Counted from the stretch's first letter, positions 9,111 to 18,846 are shown. The stretch: 57,232 nucleotides of DNA from Nitrospirota bacterium (GCA_016194285.1 JACQBZ010000064.1:1-57232), one strand, 5' to 3'. Made by a program: numbers and translations. Notes: generated from the letters alone by a model not told the origin.

Positions 9111-9174
9111 TCTGCATTAAATCATCGAGAAGGGGCTTTAATTCTGCCCTTCTCTCAACCAAAAGGAGGGTGTC

Positions 9175-9381
9175 ATGCCTAGTAAACAGTACAAGAAGTT
9201 AGGCTGTATGGACGTTGAACCGAAGATGGGCTGCGCTTTTGAAGTCCGGGCTGAAACAGAGGATGAAGTGATGCGGCTGGCGGCCGATCACAGCAAGACG
9301 ATTCATAAGATGACCTCCATGCCTCCGGACATGGCGGACAAGGTCAAGTCGGCGATCAAGACCGTCACGGTCAACGTCTAA
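9175..9381 (+). CDS. DUF1059 family small protein
   Basis: This 68-residue cytosolic protein has the DUF1059 pattern: MxxxCAF-like start (MGCAFEVRAETEDEVMRLAADHSKTIHKM) with one conserved cysteine, the RAETEDEV stretch and paired histidines. Its function is unknown. AGGAGG lies just before the ATG. It is followed by a strong intrinsic terminator, so it probably ends a two-gene transcript with the secreted protein. Confidence 0.85.
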   Translation: MPSKQYKKLGCMDVEPKMGCAFEVRAETEDEVMRLAADHSKTIHKMTSMPPDMADKVKSAIKTVTVNV

Positions 9382-9403
9382 CGGTCGGTTATCTGTAACA
9401 GAG

Positions 9404-9442
9404 ACCCCCGGTCCAGGCATGTCCTGTGCCGGGGGTTTTCGT
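9404..9442 (+). terminator. Intrinsic terminator after the DUF1059 gene
   Basis: The stem ACCCCCGG (9404-9411) pairs with CCGGGGGT (9429-9436). The loop can be extended by an inner CAGG/CCTG pair. TTTTCGTTT follows. Confidence 0.85.
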
Positions 9443-9518
9443 TTCCGTGTTGAGTTTCGACCGTTGCTTGCAGTACAATCATCCCACCTTTAATATAAAC
9501 CCGATCAAGGAGAGCCTC

Positions 9519-10934
<1,416 letters not shown>

Positions 10935-10937
<3 letters not shown>

Positions 10938-10960
10938 GGGCGTAGCATGCTACGCCCCTA
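10935..10960. repeat. 26-bp perfect palindrome at the fumC stop codon
   Basis: The arm TAGGGGCGTAGCA is followed directly by its reverse complement with no loop. Its first three bases are the stop codon of fumC. There is no T-run, so it is not a standard terminator. It belongs to the same TAGGGG...CCCCTA type as the palindrome at 14068-14093. Confidence 0.9.
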
Positions 10961-10995
10961 CACCGCTACATAAATTCCCTCTAAACGGTGGTCGC

Positions 10996-12630
10996 GTGAA
11001 AGCTTCCGACCTTTTTGTGAAATGCCTCGAACGGGAGGGCGTGAAATATATCTTCGGCCTCCCCGGCGAGGAGAATCTCGACCTTCTCAATTCCCTGCAG
11101 TCCTCCTCGATCACCTTCATCCCGACGCGCCATGAGCAGGCCGCGGCCTTCATGGCGGACGTCTATGGCCGGCTGACGGGGCAGGCCGGCGTCTGCCTCT
11201 CCACGCTCGGGCCCGGCGCGACGAACCTCGCGACCGGAATCGCGGACGCCAATCTGGACCATGCGCCGCTCGTCGCGATCACGGCCCAGGCCGGGCTGGA
11301 ACGGATTCACAAAGAGTCGCACCAGTACGTCGACATCCTTCATTGCTTTGAGCCGATCACGAAATGGAACTCGCGCGTCGAGCGGGCCTCGGTGATACCG
11401 GAGATCGTTCGAAAGGCCTTCAAGATCGCACAGGCTGAGAAGCCCGGCGCCTGCCACATCGAGCTTCCGGAAGACGTCATGGGTTTTGAGGTCGGTCAAG
11501 AACCGCTTTCGACGTCGCGGGCCCGCCGTCCGTCGCCCGACCGGCCGTCCTTGAAGACCGCCGCGGAGTTGATCGAGAAATCCCGGCAGCCGTTGATCCT
11601 GGCCGGAAACGGCGCGGTGCGGGGGAAGGCGGGCAAAGAACTCCTGGCCTTTTCACGGAAAACCGGGATCCCGGTGACGAATACCTTCATGGGCAAAGGC
11701 ATCGTGCCGTGGGACGATGAGCTCGCGCTGCTATCGACCGGACTTCAATCGCGGGACTACATCTCGTTCGGCTTCGAACGGGCCGATCTGGTGATTGCGG
11801 TGGGGTATGACCTGGTCGAGTATTCTCCCCGGCACTGGAATCCGGACGGGAACAAGCCGATTATCCATATCGATTTCACGGCGAGCGAGGTGGACGCCTA
11901 CTATCAGCCGTCGGTTGAGATCGTGGCCGACGTCCGCGAGACGCTGGAACTTCTGACGCTCGAAGTCCGGGGCCAAAAAGACATGAGTTATCCGAAAACG
12001 CTCCGGGCCTCGATCCTCAAGGAACTGGAGGACCGATCGGCCGACGAGGGTTTTCCGGTGAAGCCGCAGCGGATCCTCCGCGACGTCCGAAACGTCTTGG
12101 GGAAAGAGGATCTCCTGATCAGTGACGTCGGCGCCCACAAGATCTGGATCGCGCGGATCTTCCCGGCGTCGGTGCCCAACACCGTGATCATCTCGAACGG
12201 ATTCGCGGCGATGGGGATCGCGCTGCCCGGCGCGATCGCGGCCAAGCTGGTGCATCCCGACCGCAAAGTGCTGGCGATCTGCGGCGACGGCGGGTTTCTG
12301 ATGACCTGCTCGGAACTCGAGACCGCGCGCCGGCTCGGGCTGGCCTTCGTCGTACTGATCTTCAACGACGACGGATACGGCCTGATCAAATGGAAGCAGC
12401 AAAGGAAGTTCGGTCGGGAATTCGCGACGAGCCTTGGCAATCCGGACTTCAAGCGGCTGGCCGAATCCTACGGGGCCAAGGGATACCGGATCGGGGCGGC
12501 CAAGGAATTGGCGCCGATGCTGCGGGAGGCCTTCGCCCAGAGGGTTCCGGCCGTGATCGAGGTGCCGGTCGATTATCGAGAAAATTTCCGTTTCATGGAA
12601 CATCTCGGACAGTTCGTGTGTGCGTTGTAA
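10996..12630 (+). CDS. Acetolactate-synthase-like thiamine diphosphate enzyme
   Basis: This 544-residue ThDP enzyme has three domains. The N-terminal PYR domain starts MKASDLFVKCLEREGVKYIFGLPG, with the catalytic Glu in RHEQAAAFMADVYGRLTG. A central DHS-like domain follows, then a C-terminal PP domain with the ThDP motif GDGGFLMTCSELETARRLGL...FND. It is closest in character to IlvB/AlsS large subunits; no regulatory small subunit gene is adjacent. It likely condenses pyruvate or a related 2-oxoacid, but the exact substrate is uncertain. The GTG start has only a weak ribosome-binding site. The aldehyde dehydrogenase gene follows after 15 bp, so the two probably act in sequence. Confidence 0.82.
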   Translation: MKASDLFVKCLEREGVKYIFGLPGEENLDLLNSLQSSSITFIPTRHEQAAAFMADVYGRLTGQAGVCLSTLGPGATNLATGIADANLDHAPLVAITAQAGLERIHKESHQYVDILHCFEPITKWNSRVERASVIPEIVRKAFKIAQAEKPGACHIELPEDVMGFEVGQEPLSTSRARRPSPDRPSLKTAAELIEKSRQPLILAGNGAVRGKAGKELLAFSRKTGIPVTNTFMGKGIVPWDDELALLSTGLQSRDYISFGFERADLVIAVGYDLVEYSPRHWNPDGNKPIIHIDFTASEVDAYYQPSVEIVADVRETLELLTLEVRGQKDMSYPKTLRASILKELEDRSADEGFPVKPQRILRDVRNVLGKEDLLISDVGAHKIWIARIFPASVPNTVIISNGFAAMGIALPGAIAAKLVHPDRKVLAICGDGGFLMTCSELETARRLGLAFVVLIFNDDGYGLIKWKQQRKFGREFATSLGNPDFKRLAESYGAKGYRIGAAKELAPMLREAFAQRVPAVIEVPVDYRENFRFMEHLGQFVCAL

Positions 12631-12645
12631 TCTAGGGAGCGCGTC

Positions 12646-14070
12646 ATGATCAAAGAGTATCAAATCTTTCTCGCGGGAAGCTGGAAGCCGTGTGAAAAAG
12701 CGATCGAGATCACGAATCCCTACAACGGGGAAGCGATCGGGAGCGTCCATCAGGCCGATGACGCGGAGATCGAGCATGCGATCCGCGCGGCGCAGCAGGC
12801 CTTTCCGGAGCTGCGTCGGATGCCGCTGTACCGTCGGGCCGAGGCGCTCCAGAAGATCACGGACGGCATCCGGGAGCGGCGCGAGGAGCTGGCACGGATG
12901 ATCTGCCTGGAGGCCGGCAAGCCGATCACGGACGCGCGCGGAGAGGTCGGTCGCGCGATCCTGAACTTCCAGACCGCCGTCGAAGAAACGAAGCGACTCG
13001 GCGGCGAGGTGATCCCGATGGATCTCGCGGCCGGCTCGGAATCGCGCTTCGGGATCATCCGACGGTTCCCGATCGGGCCGATCCTGGGCATTTCACCCTT
13101 CAATTTTCCGTTGAATTTGGTCGGCCACAAAATCGCGCCGGCCATCGCGTCGGGCAATCCGATTATTTTAAAGCCGGCGCCCAAGACACCCATCACGGCC
13201 CTGATGCTGGGCGAGATCATCGCGTCATCGGGACTGCCGGCCGGTGCGGTGAGCATCCTTCCCTGCGCAAACGATCTCGCCGAGAAGATGGCCATGGACG
13301 AGCGGTTCAAACTGCTCTCGTTCACCGGCAGTGCCAAAGTCGGATGGTATCTGAAGAGCAAGGCCGGAAAGAAAAAGGTTCTGCTCGAGCTGGGCGGCAA
13401 TGCCGGGGTGATCATTCATCGAGATGCCGATCTGGAGCTCGCGGCCCATCGGTGCGCGGTCGGCGGGTTTTCGTACGCGGGCCAGTCCTGCATTTCGGTC
13501 CAGAGGATGTTCGTTCATGAGCCGGTGATCAAACCGTTCATGGACCGCTTTTTGAACCTGGTCCGTGGCCTCAAGACCGGCGATCCCATGGACGAGGGCA
13601 CCAACGTCGGGCCGATGATCAATTCCGACGCGGCCGAGCGGACCGAACAGTGGGTGGAGGAGGCCGTCCGGCAGGGGGCGAAGGTCCTGATCGGCGGGAA
13701 GCGCAGAGGGCGCATGTTTGAACCCACGGTACTGACGGACGTGACGCCCGCCATGAAGGTCTGTAGTGAAGAGGTCTTTGCGCCGCTGGTGGGCGTGATT
13801 CCCTATCATGACTTCGACGAGGCGCTGTCTTCCCTGAACGATTCTCCCTACGGACTTCAGGCCGGCCTCTTCACAAACGATCTGAAAAAAATCTTCCACG
13901 CGTATGAGGAGCTGGAGGTCGGCGGGTTGATGGTGAACGAGGTCTCAAGCTACCGGATCGACCCCATGCCGTACGGCGGGGTGAAGAACTCCGGCCTCGG
14001 CCGCGAAGGCGTGCGGTACGCGATTGAAGAGATGACCGAATTAAAGCTGCTGGGATTGAATCTGCAGTAG
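12646..14070 (+). CDS. NAD(P)-dependent aldehyde dehydrogenase
   Basis: This 474-residue enzyme of the ALDH superfamily oxidises an aldehyde to an acid. Seen are the cofactor-binding GISPFNFPLNLVGHKIAPAI and LKPAPKTPITAL, SFTGSAKVGWYL, the catalytic Glu in LELGGN and the catalytic Cys in GQSCISVQRMF. It resembles the lactaldehyde/succinate-semialdehyde/GAPN branch; the substrate cannot be fixed. AGGGAG precedes the ATG. It is cotranscribed with the ThDP enzyme. Its TAG stop opens another 26-bp palindrome. Confidence 0.9.
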   Translation: MIKEYQIFLAGSWKPCEKAIEITNPYNGEAIGSVHQADDAEIEHAIRAAQQAFPELRRMPLYRRAEALQKITDGIRERREELARMICLEAGKPITDARGEVGRAILNFQTAVEETKRLGGEVIPMDLAAGSESRFGIIRRFPIGPILGISPFNFPLNLVGHKIAPAIASGNPIILKPAPKTPITALMLGEIIASSGLPAGAVSILPCANDLAEKMAMDERFKLLSFTGSAKVGWYLKSKAGKKKVLLELGGNAGVIIHRDADLELAAHRCAVGGFSYAGQSCISVQRMFVHEPVIKPFMDRFLNLVRGLKTGDPMDEGTNVGPMINSDAAERTEQWVEEAVRQGAKVLIGGKRRGRMFEPTVLTDVTPAMKVCSEEVFAPLVGVIPYHDFDEALSSLNDSPYGLQAGLFTNDLKKIFHAYEELEVGGLMVNEVSSYRIDPMPYGGVKNSGLGREGVRYAIEEMTELKLLGLNLQ

Positions 14071-14093
14071 GGGTTTGATTAATCAAACCCCTA
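14068..14093. repeat. 26-bp perfect palindrome at the aldehyde dehydrogenase stop codon
   Basis: The arm TAGGGGTTTGATT is followed directly by its reverse complement. The first three bases are the stop codon. It shares only the outer TAGGGG/CCCCTA with the palindrome at 10935-10960; the inner sequence differs but remains perfectly paired. Confidence 0.9.
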
Positions 14094-14137
14094 CCAAAAA
14101 TCAAAAATCGGGGTCAGAGAACAATTTTCAAATCTTA

Positions 14138-14178
14138 TTGCGCCATGTCGCATGGTGAGGATCTCGATTTGAGGCTTG
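14138..14178 (+). repeat. Left direct repeat flanking the restriction-modification island
   Basis: These 41 bp match 16613-16653 in the same orientation at 35 positions, including 16 consecutive bases (TGGTGAGGATCTCGAT). The preceding GGGGTCAGAGAACAATTTTC is of a type I associate with remnants of REP-associated (Y1) transposase units, but no transposase is present. Confidence 0.7.
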
Positions 14179-14249
14179 GCGGTCTCTTTAGCCTTGCACT
14201 ATAATAATGCTTTTCATACAATGAGTATCTTTGAAGGAGAGGATGCGCC

Positions 14250-14480
14250 ATGCAGAAGAAAAACCGCGTTGTGATTGATCCGAAGGTCATGGGGGGGAAA
14301 CCCGTGATCAAGGGAACGCGCGTGCCCGTGCAGGTGATTGTGGGAGGATTGGCGGGCGGGATGGCCATTGGAGAGGTCTGTAAAGAATATCGCGTGACGG
14401 CGGAAGACGTCCAGGCGGCTTTGGCCTATGCTGCGGAGGCATTGGCCGAAGAAAAAGTGCATGCGCTTCCTCGTCGATGA
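14250..14480 (+). CDS. DUF433 family antitoxin
   Basis: This 76-residue protein with a winged-helix-like DUF433 domain has the hallmarks VVIDPKVMGGKPVIKGTRVPVQVIVGGLAGG and ICKEY-like EVCKEYRVTAEDVQAALAYA. GGAGAGGATGCGCC precedes the ATG. Such proteins usually repress their operon and neutralise a DUF5615 PIN-like ribonuclease encoded immediately downstream. Here the downstream ATG overlaps this gene's end (14461), but the toxin is broken after ten codons. The antitoxin looks intact. Confidence 0.88.
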   Translation: MQKKNRVVIDPKVMGGKPVIKGTRVPVQVIVGGLAGGMAIGEVCKEYRVTAEDVQAALAYAAEALAEEKVHALPRR

Positions 14481-14490
14481 GAACCTTCCG
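14461..14490 (+). pseudogene. Remnant of a DUF5615 (PIN-like) toxin gene
   Basis: The ATG at 14461 overlaps the DUF433 gene in the usual arrangement and encodes MRFLVDENLP, the typical DUF5615 start including the catalytic Asp. The similarity then stops: the following AT-rich sequence encodes the restriction enzyme in another frame. The rest of the toxin was not found on the far side of the island. The loss probably happened when the island arrived. Confidence 0.7.
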
Positions 14491-14525
14491 TTAAATGGTG
14501 GGATTATTGCTAAAAAAAGGGGAAT

Positions 14526-15170
14526 ATGGAACGCCCTGCTCAGCTCAATCCTAAGTTTGTCAACCGAAAGGCCTCTCTACCATATGAACTTACAATCGAT
14601 GAGGTCTCGAAAGCGGTTTCGGAAACATATCGCCTATTCAATGGACTCAATAATTTCTTGACCACAAGTGACTTTCGTCCGCTTGAAGAACTATTGCTTG
14701 GCAATTCTCTTTCTGGAATACTCTCTGAGTTCTTAGTCAAAAACATCGCAAGAGTTTCTCATTCGCTCGTGGCAAATCTCAAAGTTGGTGGACACCCAGA
14801 CTTGCTGCCAAAAGGTCACTACAATTCCAACCTGATTTTGAAAGGAACCGAGGGAATCGAAGTCAAATCTTCCATTCAAAAGGGAGGTTGGCAGGGGCAC
14901 AATCCTGAGAATTGCTGGCTTCTTGTGTTCCGTTATATCGTTGGAAAACAAGACGACGATCAAGTGGTACCTTTGACTTTTGTGGAAATTCTCTGTGCCA
15001 AGCTTACGAAAAAGGATTGGTCGTTTTCCGGTCGGAAAGGCGCGTCAAGAAGGACGCCAACTGCTTCGATCACTACATCAGGGGTTGAAAAACTCAGAGC
15101 CAATTACGTTTACAGGCTTCCAGATTTTGGCGTTGGCAGACATCGAGACATTTTATCTGAGAACGAATAG
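14526..15170 (+). CDS. Putative type II restriction endonuclease (PD-(D/E)XK)
   Basis: This 214-residue protein is not a family I can name. A PD...EVK nuclease signature is seen: PD at 91-92 in GGHPDLLPKG and EVK at 112-114 in GIEVKSSIQKGGWQGHNPENCW. It is convergent with, and overlaps by 18 bp, a DNA methyltransferase gene, which is the main argument for a restriction role. AAAGGGG precedes the ATG. Base composition is lower in GC than the surrounding metabolic genes, suggesting horizontal transfer. The recognition sequence is unknown. Confidence 0.72.
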   Translation: MERPAQLNPKFVNRKASLPYELTIDEVSKAVSETYRLFNGLNNFLTTSDFRPLEELLLGNSLSGILSEFLVKNIARVSHSLVANLKVGGHPDLLPKGHYNSNLILKGTEGIEVKSSIQKGGWQGHNPENCWLLVFRYIVGKQDDDQVVPLTFVEILCAKLTKKDWSFSGRKGASRRTPTASITTSGVEKLRANYVYRLPDFGVGRHRDILSENE

Positions 15171-16436
15171 TTCTTCCTGCGATTCGATTTCTGAGAATCC
15201 ACTCGAAACATTTTTTCCATTATCAGAAAAGGTCGTTAGCCGTGGGATTGCTTTTATGGCAATGCGATAAAACTCTGGATCAGATTCGATGCCAATGCTT
15301 TTGTATCCGACAGCGCAGGCTGCGGCAATCGTTGAGCCGGCTCCCATAAACGGGTCCAGAATGGTGCCTTCCCCAAGCGGCAAGGAGGCTCTAACAATCT
15401 GCCGCATAAATGCTTGTGGTTTTAGAGACGGATGAGCCGCAATTTCCCGCTCGCTCGTTCTTGTTGGAGAACTCTTGATGACATCACAAAAGGGTTGATC
15501 TTTTGAAATCCGCCGCAGCCCGCCGGTTTTCCATTTGCGCAGGTTGTCTTGGACTCTACCTTCGCACGGTTTTCTAAAGAGTCCCCACGGTTCCCAACAC
15601 GAGCGAGGCATCACTGATACATCACTGAATTCGTGGTGTGCATTCTTCGGCCTGTCCCCACCGCGGAGGGTTTGTACCAAGCGAATGATTTCTCCACGCT
15701 TCTCAAATCCTGATCTCTCAATAACATCGTAGACCAAGTGAGAGAGCAGCGGATTAGTAGCAATAAAAATATGCCCACCTGGAACAAGGACCCTGAAGAC
15801 TTTCTGTGCCCAGTCAAAGAAGAACCTTTTTAGTTTGCTCTTATCCTCTTGGTTCAGCACTGTGAATCTGGGCAAAGGCTGTCGCTCGTATCCGTCCAGC
15901 TTTGGCGGAATTCGCCAGACTCCGCCATTGCTGTTTCTGAGCTTGGCTTTCTCTGTGGCAGTGTATTCCTTCAATCCGTACGGTGGGTCTGTCACAATTG
16001 CCTGGATGCTGTTACTCTTCCGTTCTTCAAGCCATTGAAAGCAATCCCTATGCACCAACTCGTAGAGAGCCTTGTATTTGGTCGAGCCAACTCTTTCCTG
16101 CTCGTTTTTATTGGTCGTACGTTCTCTATAATTCCCATACTCTCCGAACGCCTCTCGGAGAACAGTGGGGGCTTCAACAGGGTTTGCGTATAGAATCTTT
16201 TCTACATCTGAAGGAAGATAGCCAGCGAGTATGCCGAGTTTTGTCGAATCAAGTTTGAGTAACCCTGCCAGCTTCTTAACCATCGTTGCCGATGGAGCTG
16301 CCTTCCCCGACTCAAGACGGGACAAGTAGCCTTTTGTAACCTGTAGTTTTGAACTCAGGTGAGACAGAGACAAACTCATTTGTTTGCGCTGTTCTTTGAC
16401 AACAATGCCGAAGTCAATTGTCTCGACTGATTTCAT
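15153..16436 (-). CDS. DNA adenine methyltransferase (beta class) with N-terminal XRE HTH domain
   Basis: This 427-residue protein has an XRE-type helix-turn-helix at about 10-70 (VVKEQRKQMSLSLSHLSSKLQVTKGYLSRLESGKAAPS). The methyltransferase follows, with catalytic motif DPPY at 150-153 and the SAM-binding DPFMGAGST at 361-369, the beta-class order. DPPY points to N6-adenine, though N4-cytosine is not excluded. It protects against the convergent endonuclease. The HTH domain, plus a palindrome between promoter and start codon, suggests it also represses its own expression, combining C-protein and methyltransferase roles. GGAG lies before the ATG, at the edge of the palindrome. Confidence 0.88.
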   Translation of the reverse strand: MKSVETIDFGIVVKEQRKQMSLSLSHLSSKLQVTKGYLSRLESGKAAPSATMVKKLAGLLKLDSTKLGILAGYLPSDVEKILYANPVEAPTVLREAFGEYGNYRERTTNKNEQERVGSTKYKALYELVHRDCFQWLEERKSNSIQAIVTDPPYGLKEYTATEKAKLRNSNGGVWRIPPKLDGYERQPLPRFTVLNQEDKSKLKRFFFDWAQKVFRVLVPGGHIFIATNPLLSHLVYDVIERSGFEKRGEIIRLVQTLRGGDRPKNAHHEFSDVSVMPRSCWEPWGLFRKPCEGRVQDNLRKWKTGGLRRISKDQPFCDVIKSSPTRTSEREIAAHPSLKPQAFMRQIVRASLPLGEGTILDPFMGAGSTIAAACAVGYKSIGIESDPEFYRIAIKAIPRLTTFSDNGKNVSSGFSEIESQEELFVLR

Positions 16437-16445
16437 GGTTTAGCT

Positions 16446-16492
16446 CCATATAATATATGGCAATAAATAGCACGGTTTACCGAAATAGTCAA
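16446..16492 (-). promoter_or_regulatory. Methyltransferase promoter and palindromic operator
   Basis: On the minus strand TTGACT (16487-16492) is followed after 17 bp by TATTTA (16464-16469). CCATATATTATATGG, a 15-bp inverted repeat with one central base (16446-16460), then lies between the -10 and the start codon and abuts the GGAG ribosome-binding site. It is the expected position for an autorepressor site of the fused HTH domain. Confidence 0.7.
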
Positions 16493-16612
16493 CTCTATTA
16501 TACGTCAAGGAACCATCTCGATACTGGGTTCGGCAGGAGGTTGGATCATGGAGGGATGCAGCAGCCAAACCGTCAACAATAGCTTTCTGCCAACATTAAT
16601 TTGCGAATCGTC

Positions 16613-16653
16613 TTGCACCGTGGCGCGTGGTGAGGATCTCGATATGAGACTTG
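16613..16653 (+). repeat. Right direct repeat flanking the restriction-modification island
   Basis: This is the second copy of the imperfect 41-bp repeat (35 of 41 matches to 14138-14178). The 264-bp region 16437-16700 around it holds the methyltransferase promoter and otherwise no gene. Confidence 0.7.
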
Positions 16654-16700
16654 ATCTAATTGCGGCACGCAGGTCGGAATGATCCGGCAAGATGATACGG

Positions 16701-17999
16701 TCAATGTTGACCGGTGCGCCGCTGGCGATTTTGCGGCCGGGGTCCACCGGGCCCACGGCCATGGGGGGAGGAGGGTTGATGCGGCCTTCCGTGTTGGGGC
16801 GGTCCGTGCCGCCGGTATTCGTGCCGGGGCGGTTCGGGAAGCGGCGTGAAGAAATCTTTATCCTCCGCCCAGATCACCGGGATCTTATTCCCGATCAGTG
16901 CTTCGATCTCTTCCAACGAGAAAGCAAACTCCTCGCAGACTAGGCTGATCGCGTGGCCGGTCGCGCCGGCGCGTGCCGTCCGTCCGATCCGGTGGACGTA
17001 GTCCTTCGGATCCTGCGGGAGATCGTAATTGATGACGTGGCTGACCGCCTCGATATGGAGGCCGCGCGAGGCCACGTCGGTCGCGACCAGGATCGGCAGC
17101 GTCTTGGCGCGGAACTGCTCGATCACCTTGAGACGGGTCTTCTGAGGCAGATCGCCCGTGATCGCGCGTGCATGAAACCCGTGCTGCTTCAATCTCGCTT
17201 CCAGCCGTTCCCCTTCGCGTTTGGTGTTCACGAAGATCAAAATCCGTTCCCACGGTTCGGTTTTTAGAATTCCCAACAGCAGCGAAAATTTCTGGGCCTG
17301 CTCGACATGATAGAGCCGCTGCTCGACCAACTCAACCGTGACCTGTTCCGGGGAGACCTCGATCTTGACCGGGTTGTTCATATGCTCGTAGGCCAGCTCC
17401 ATCACGCGGAAGGACAGGGTGGCCGAAAAAAGCATCGACTGGCGCGCGTGGTAGGGCGGCATCTTGCGGAGCATGTAGCGCAGGTCCCGGATGAATCCCA
17501 TGTCGAACATCCGGTCGGCCTCGTCGATCACCAGCATCTGGAGCCGCCGGAAGTCGTAAACCTTCTGCTTCAGATAATCAATCAGGCGGCCCGGCGTGCC
17601 GATCAGGATGTCCGGCCCCTGGCTCAGGGCCGTGCGCTGTTCCTCGTAATCGATGCCTCCATACACCGCCAACATTCGAAACGGCAGTTCGGGGCCGAGC
17701 GACTGTGCGTCTTTCAAGATCTGAACGACCAGTTCGCGCGTGGGGGCGATCACGAGCGCACGCGGGGAGGGGAGATGGCCTTTCGGCGGCGGAGGGAGGG
17801 ACAGAAGACGCGTGAAGATCGCGATCAGGAAGGCCGCGGTTTTTCCCGTGCCGGTCTGGGCCTGTCCGGCGACGTCCTTGCCTTCGAGCGTGATCGGAAG
17901 CGTGCGCTCCTGGATCTCGGTGCATTGCGTGAAGCCGACGCGCCGAATTCCGTCCAGAACGGCCGCCGGAATGCGTAAATTCTCAAAGTTCGTCGTCAC
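16701..17999 (-). CDS. rhlB: DEAD-box ATP-dependent RNA helicase, RhlB-like
   Basis: This 432-residue helicase has the full motif set: Q-motif region GFTQCTEIQERTLP, AQTGTGKT, PTRELV, DEAD, SAT, and HRIGRTAR. The stretch CEEFAFSLEEIEALIGNKIPV closely resembles E. coli RhlB. The last 50 residues are a Pro/Gly/His/Arg-rich RNA-binding-like tail. It unwinds RNA, possibly in mRNA decay; other DEAD helicases such as RhlE remain possible. The start is GTG with no Shine-Dalgarno site; a TTGCTT-17-TAAAAT promoter-like sequence ends a few bases upstream, so the mRNA may be nearly leaderless. Confidence 0.88.
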   Translation of the reverse strand: MTTNFENLRIPAAVLDGIRRVGFTQCTEIQERTLPITLEGKDVAGQAQTGTGKTAAFLIAIFTRLLSLPPPPKGHLPSPRALVIAPTRELVVQILKDAQSLGPELPFRMLAVYGGIDYEEQRTALSQGPDILIGTPGRLIDYLKQKVYDFRRLQMLVIDEADRMFDMGFIRDLRYMLRKMPPYHARQSMLFSATLSFRVMELAYEHMNNPVKIEVSPEQVTVELVEQRLYHVEQAQKFSLLLGILKTEPWERILIFVNTKREGERLEARLKQHGFHARAITGDLPQKTRLKVIEQFRAKTLPILVATDVASRGLHIEAVSHVINYDLPQDPKDYVHRIGRTARAGATGHAISLVCEEFAFSLEEIEALIGNKIPVIWAEDKDFFTPLPEPPRHEYRRHGPPQHGRPHQPSSPHGRGPGGPRPQNRQRRTGQH

Positions 18000-18045
18000 T
18001 GGGGGAACATTTTAGCGCTTTGGGTGGAAAAAAGCAAACGTGTGG

Positions 18046-18786
18046 TTATCGATGCGCCAAGGCCCAGCGGACCTGGCGGACGATCCCCCGGAGGATGCGC
18101 AGCTCGCGTTTATCCGGCTCGGCCCGGCCGAAGATGCGGCGCAGATCGGCCTGGATATGCGTTCCCTGCGTCCCTTTCACGAACCCGATCATCGTGAGAA
18201 GCTCCTTGAGCTCCCGGTAAAACCGTTCGCGTTGATCGGTGTCGACAACGTCCCGGCGCCCGGCAGCGCCCGCCGGTTTTTTCCCGGCTTCCGTCCCGGC
18301 GCATCGCCGCAATTCATACGCGACGACCATCACGGCCTGGGCCAGGTTGATCGAGGTATGCGCCGCAGCGGTCGGGATCGTGACGAGCGACTGACAGAGG
18401 GCGATCTCTTCGTTCGCGAGCCCGGACGACTCCGGACCGAATAGGATCGCGACCGGATGCCGGTTCGCACGGGTCAGGATCTCCGGCATGGTTTTCATCA
18501 GCGGTGTCGGTTTTCCGTATCCTTTATGTGTCCGGGCGGTTGTGCCAACGACGTAGCGGCACCGGGCGAGGGCCCGGGGAAGCGATTTGAAAACTTTGGC
18601 ACGCTCAAGAATATCGTGAGCGCCGTAGGCCATGGTGTATGAATCGGGACAGAGATGGTCCACCGGCTGGACCAGAACGAGCCGGGACAGGCCCATGTTC
18701 TTGATCGCGCGCGCCGCGGCGCCGATGTTCCCGGGCCGGGTCGGCCGGACCAAGACGATCCGGATATTTTTGAGCGGGTCGGTCAT
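18046..18786 (-). CDS. trmJ: tRNA/rRNA 2'-O-methyltransferase, TrmJ-like (SpoU family)
   Basis: This 246-residue SPOUT enzyme has IRIVLVRPTRPGNIGAAARAIKNMG at the N-terminus, then VVGTTAR, LFGPESSGLANEEIALC and the SAM-knot motif IPTAAAHTSINLAQAVMVVAYEL. The family methylates the ribose of position 32 of tRNAs. The C-terminal extension (about 170-246) is charged and probably helps dimerise or bind RNA. No ribosome-binding site is seen; a TTGGTT-17-TAATAT promoter ends 6 bp before the ATG, which would place the transcription start at the ATG. Confidence 0.88.
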   Translation of the reverse strand: MTDPLKNIRIVLVRPTRPGNIGAAARAIKNMGLSRLVLVQPVDHLCPDSYTMAYGAHDILERAKVFKSLPRALARCRYVVGTTARTHKGYGKPTPLMKTMPEILTRANRHPVAILFGPESSGLANEEIALCQSLVTIPTAAAHTSINLAQAVMVVAYELRRCAGTEAGKKPAGAAGRRDVVDTDQRERFYRELKELLTMIGFVKGTQGTHIQADLRRIFGRAEPDKRELRILRGIVRQVRWALAHR

Positions 18787-18792
18787 GCGGGG

Positions 18793-18834
18793 ATATTAGC
18801 AAAGTTGTCTCGGAAAACCAAATGGTGTTAAAAT
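18793..18834. promoter_or_regulatory. Overlapping divergent promoters (trmJ and transglycosylase)
   Basis: Minus strand: TTGGTT (18816-18821), 17-bp spacer, TAATAT (18793-18798). Plus strand: TTGTCT (18805-18810), 18-bp spacer, TAAAAT (18829-18834). The two promoters interleave, so they should exclude each other. Both give very short leaders. Confidence 0.5.
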
Positions 18835-18846
18835 GGCCGCGTTGCG

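Noticed and set aside
14461-14661. 67-codon frame starting MRFLVDENLP as a real toxin
   Set aside because: Only the first ten residues match the DUF5615 start; the rest overlaps the restriction enzyme gene in another frame.
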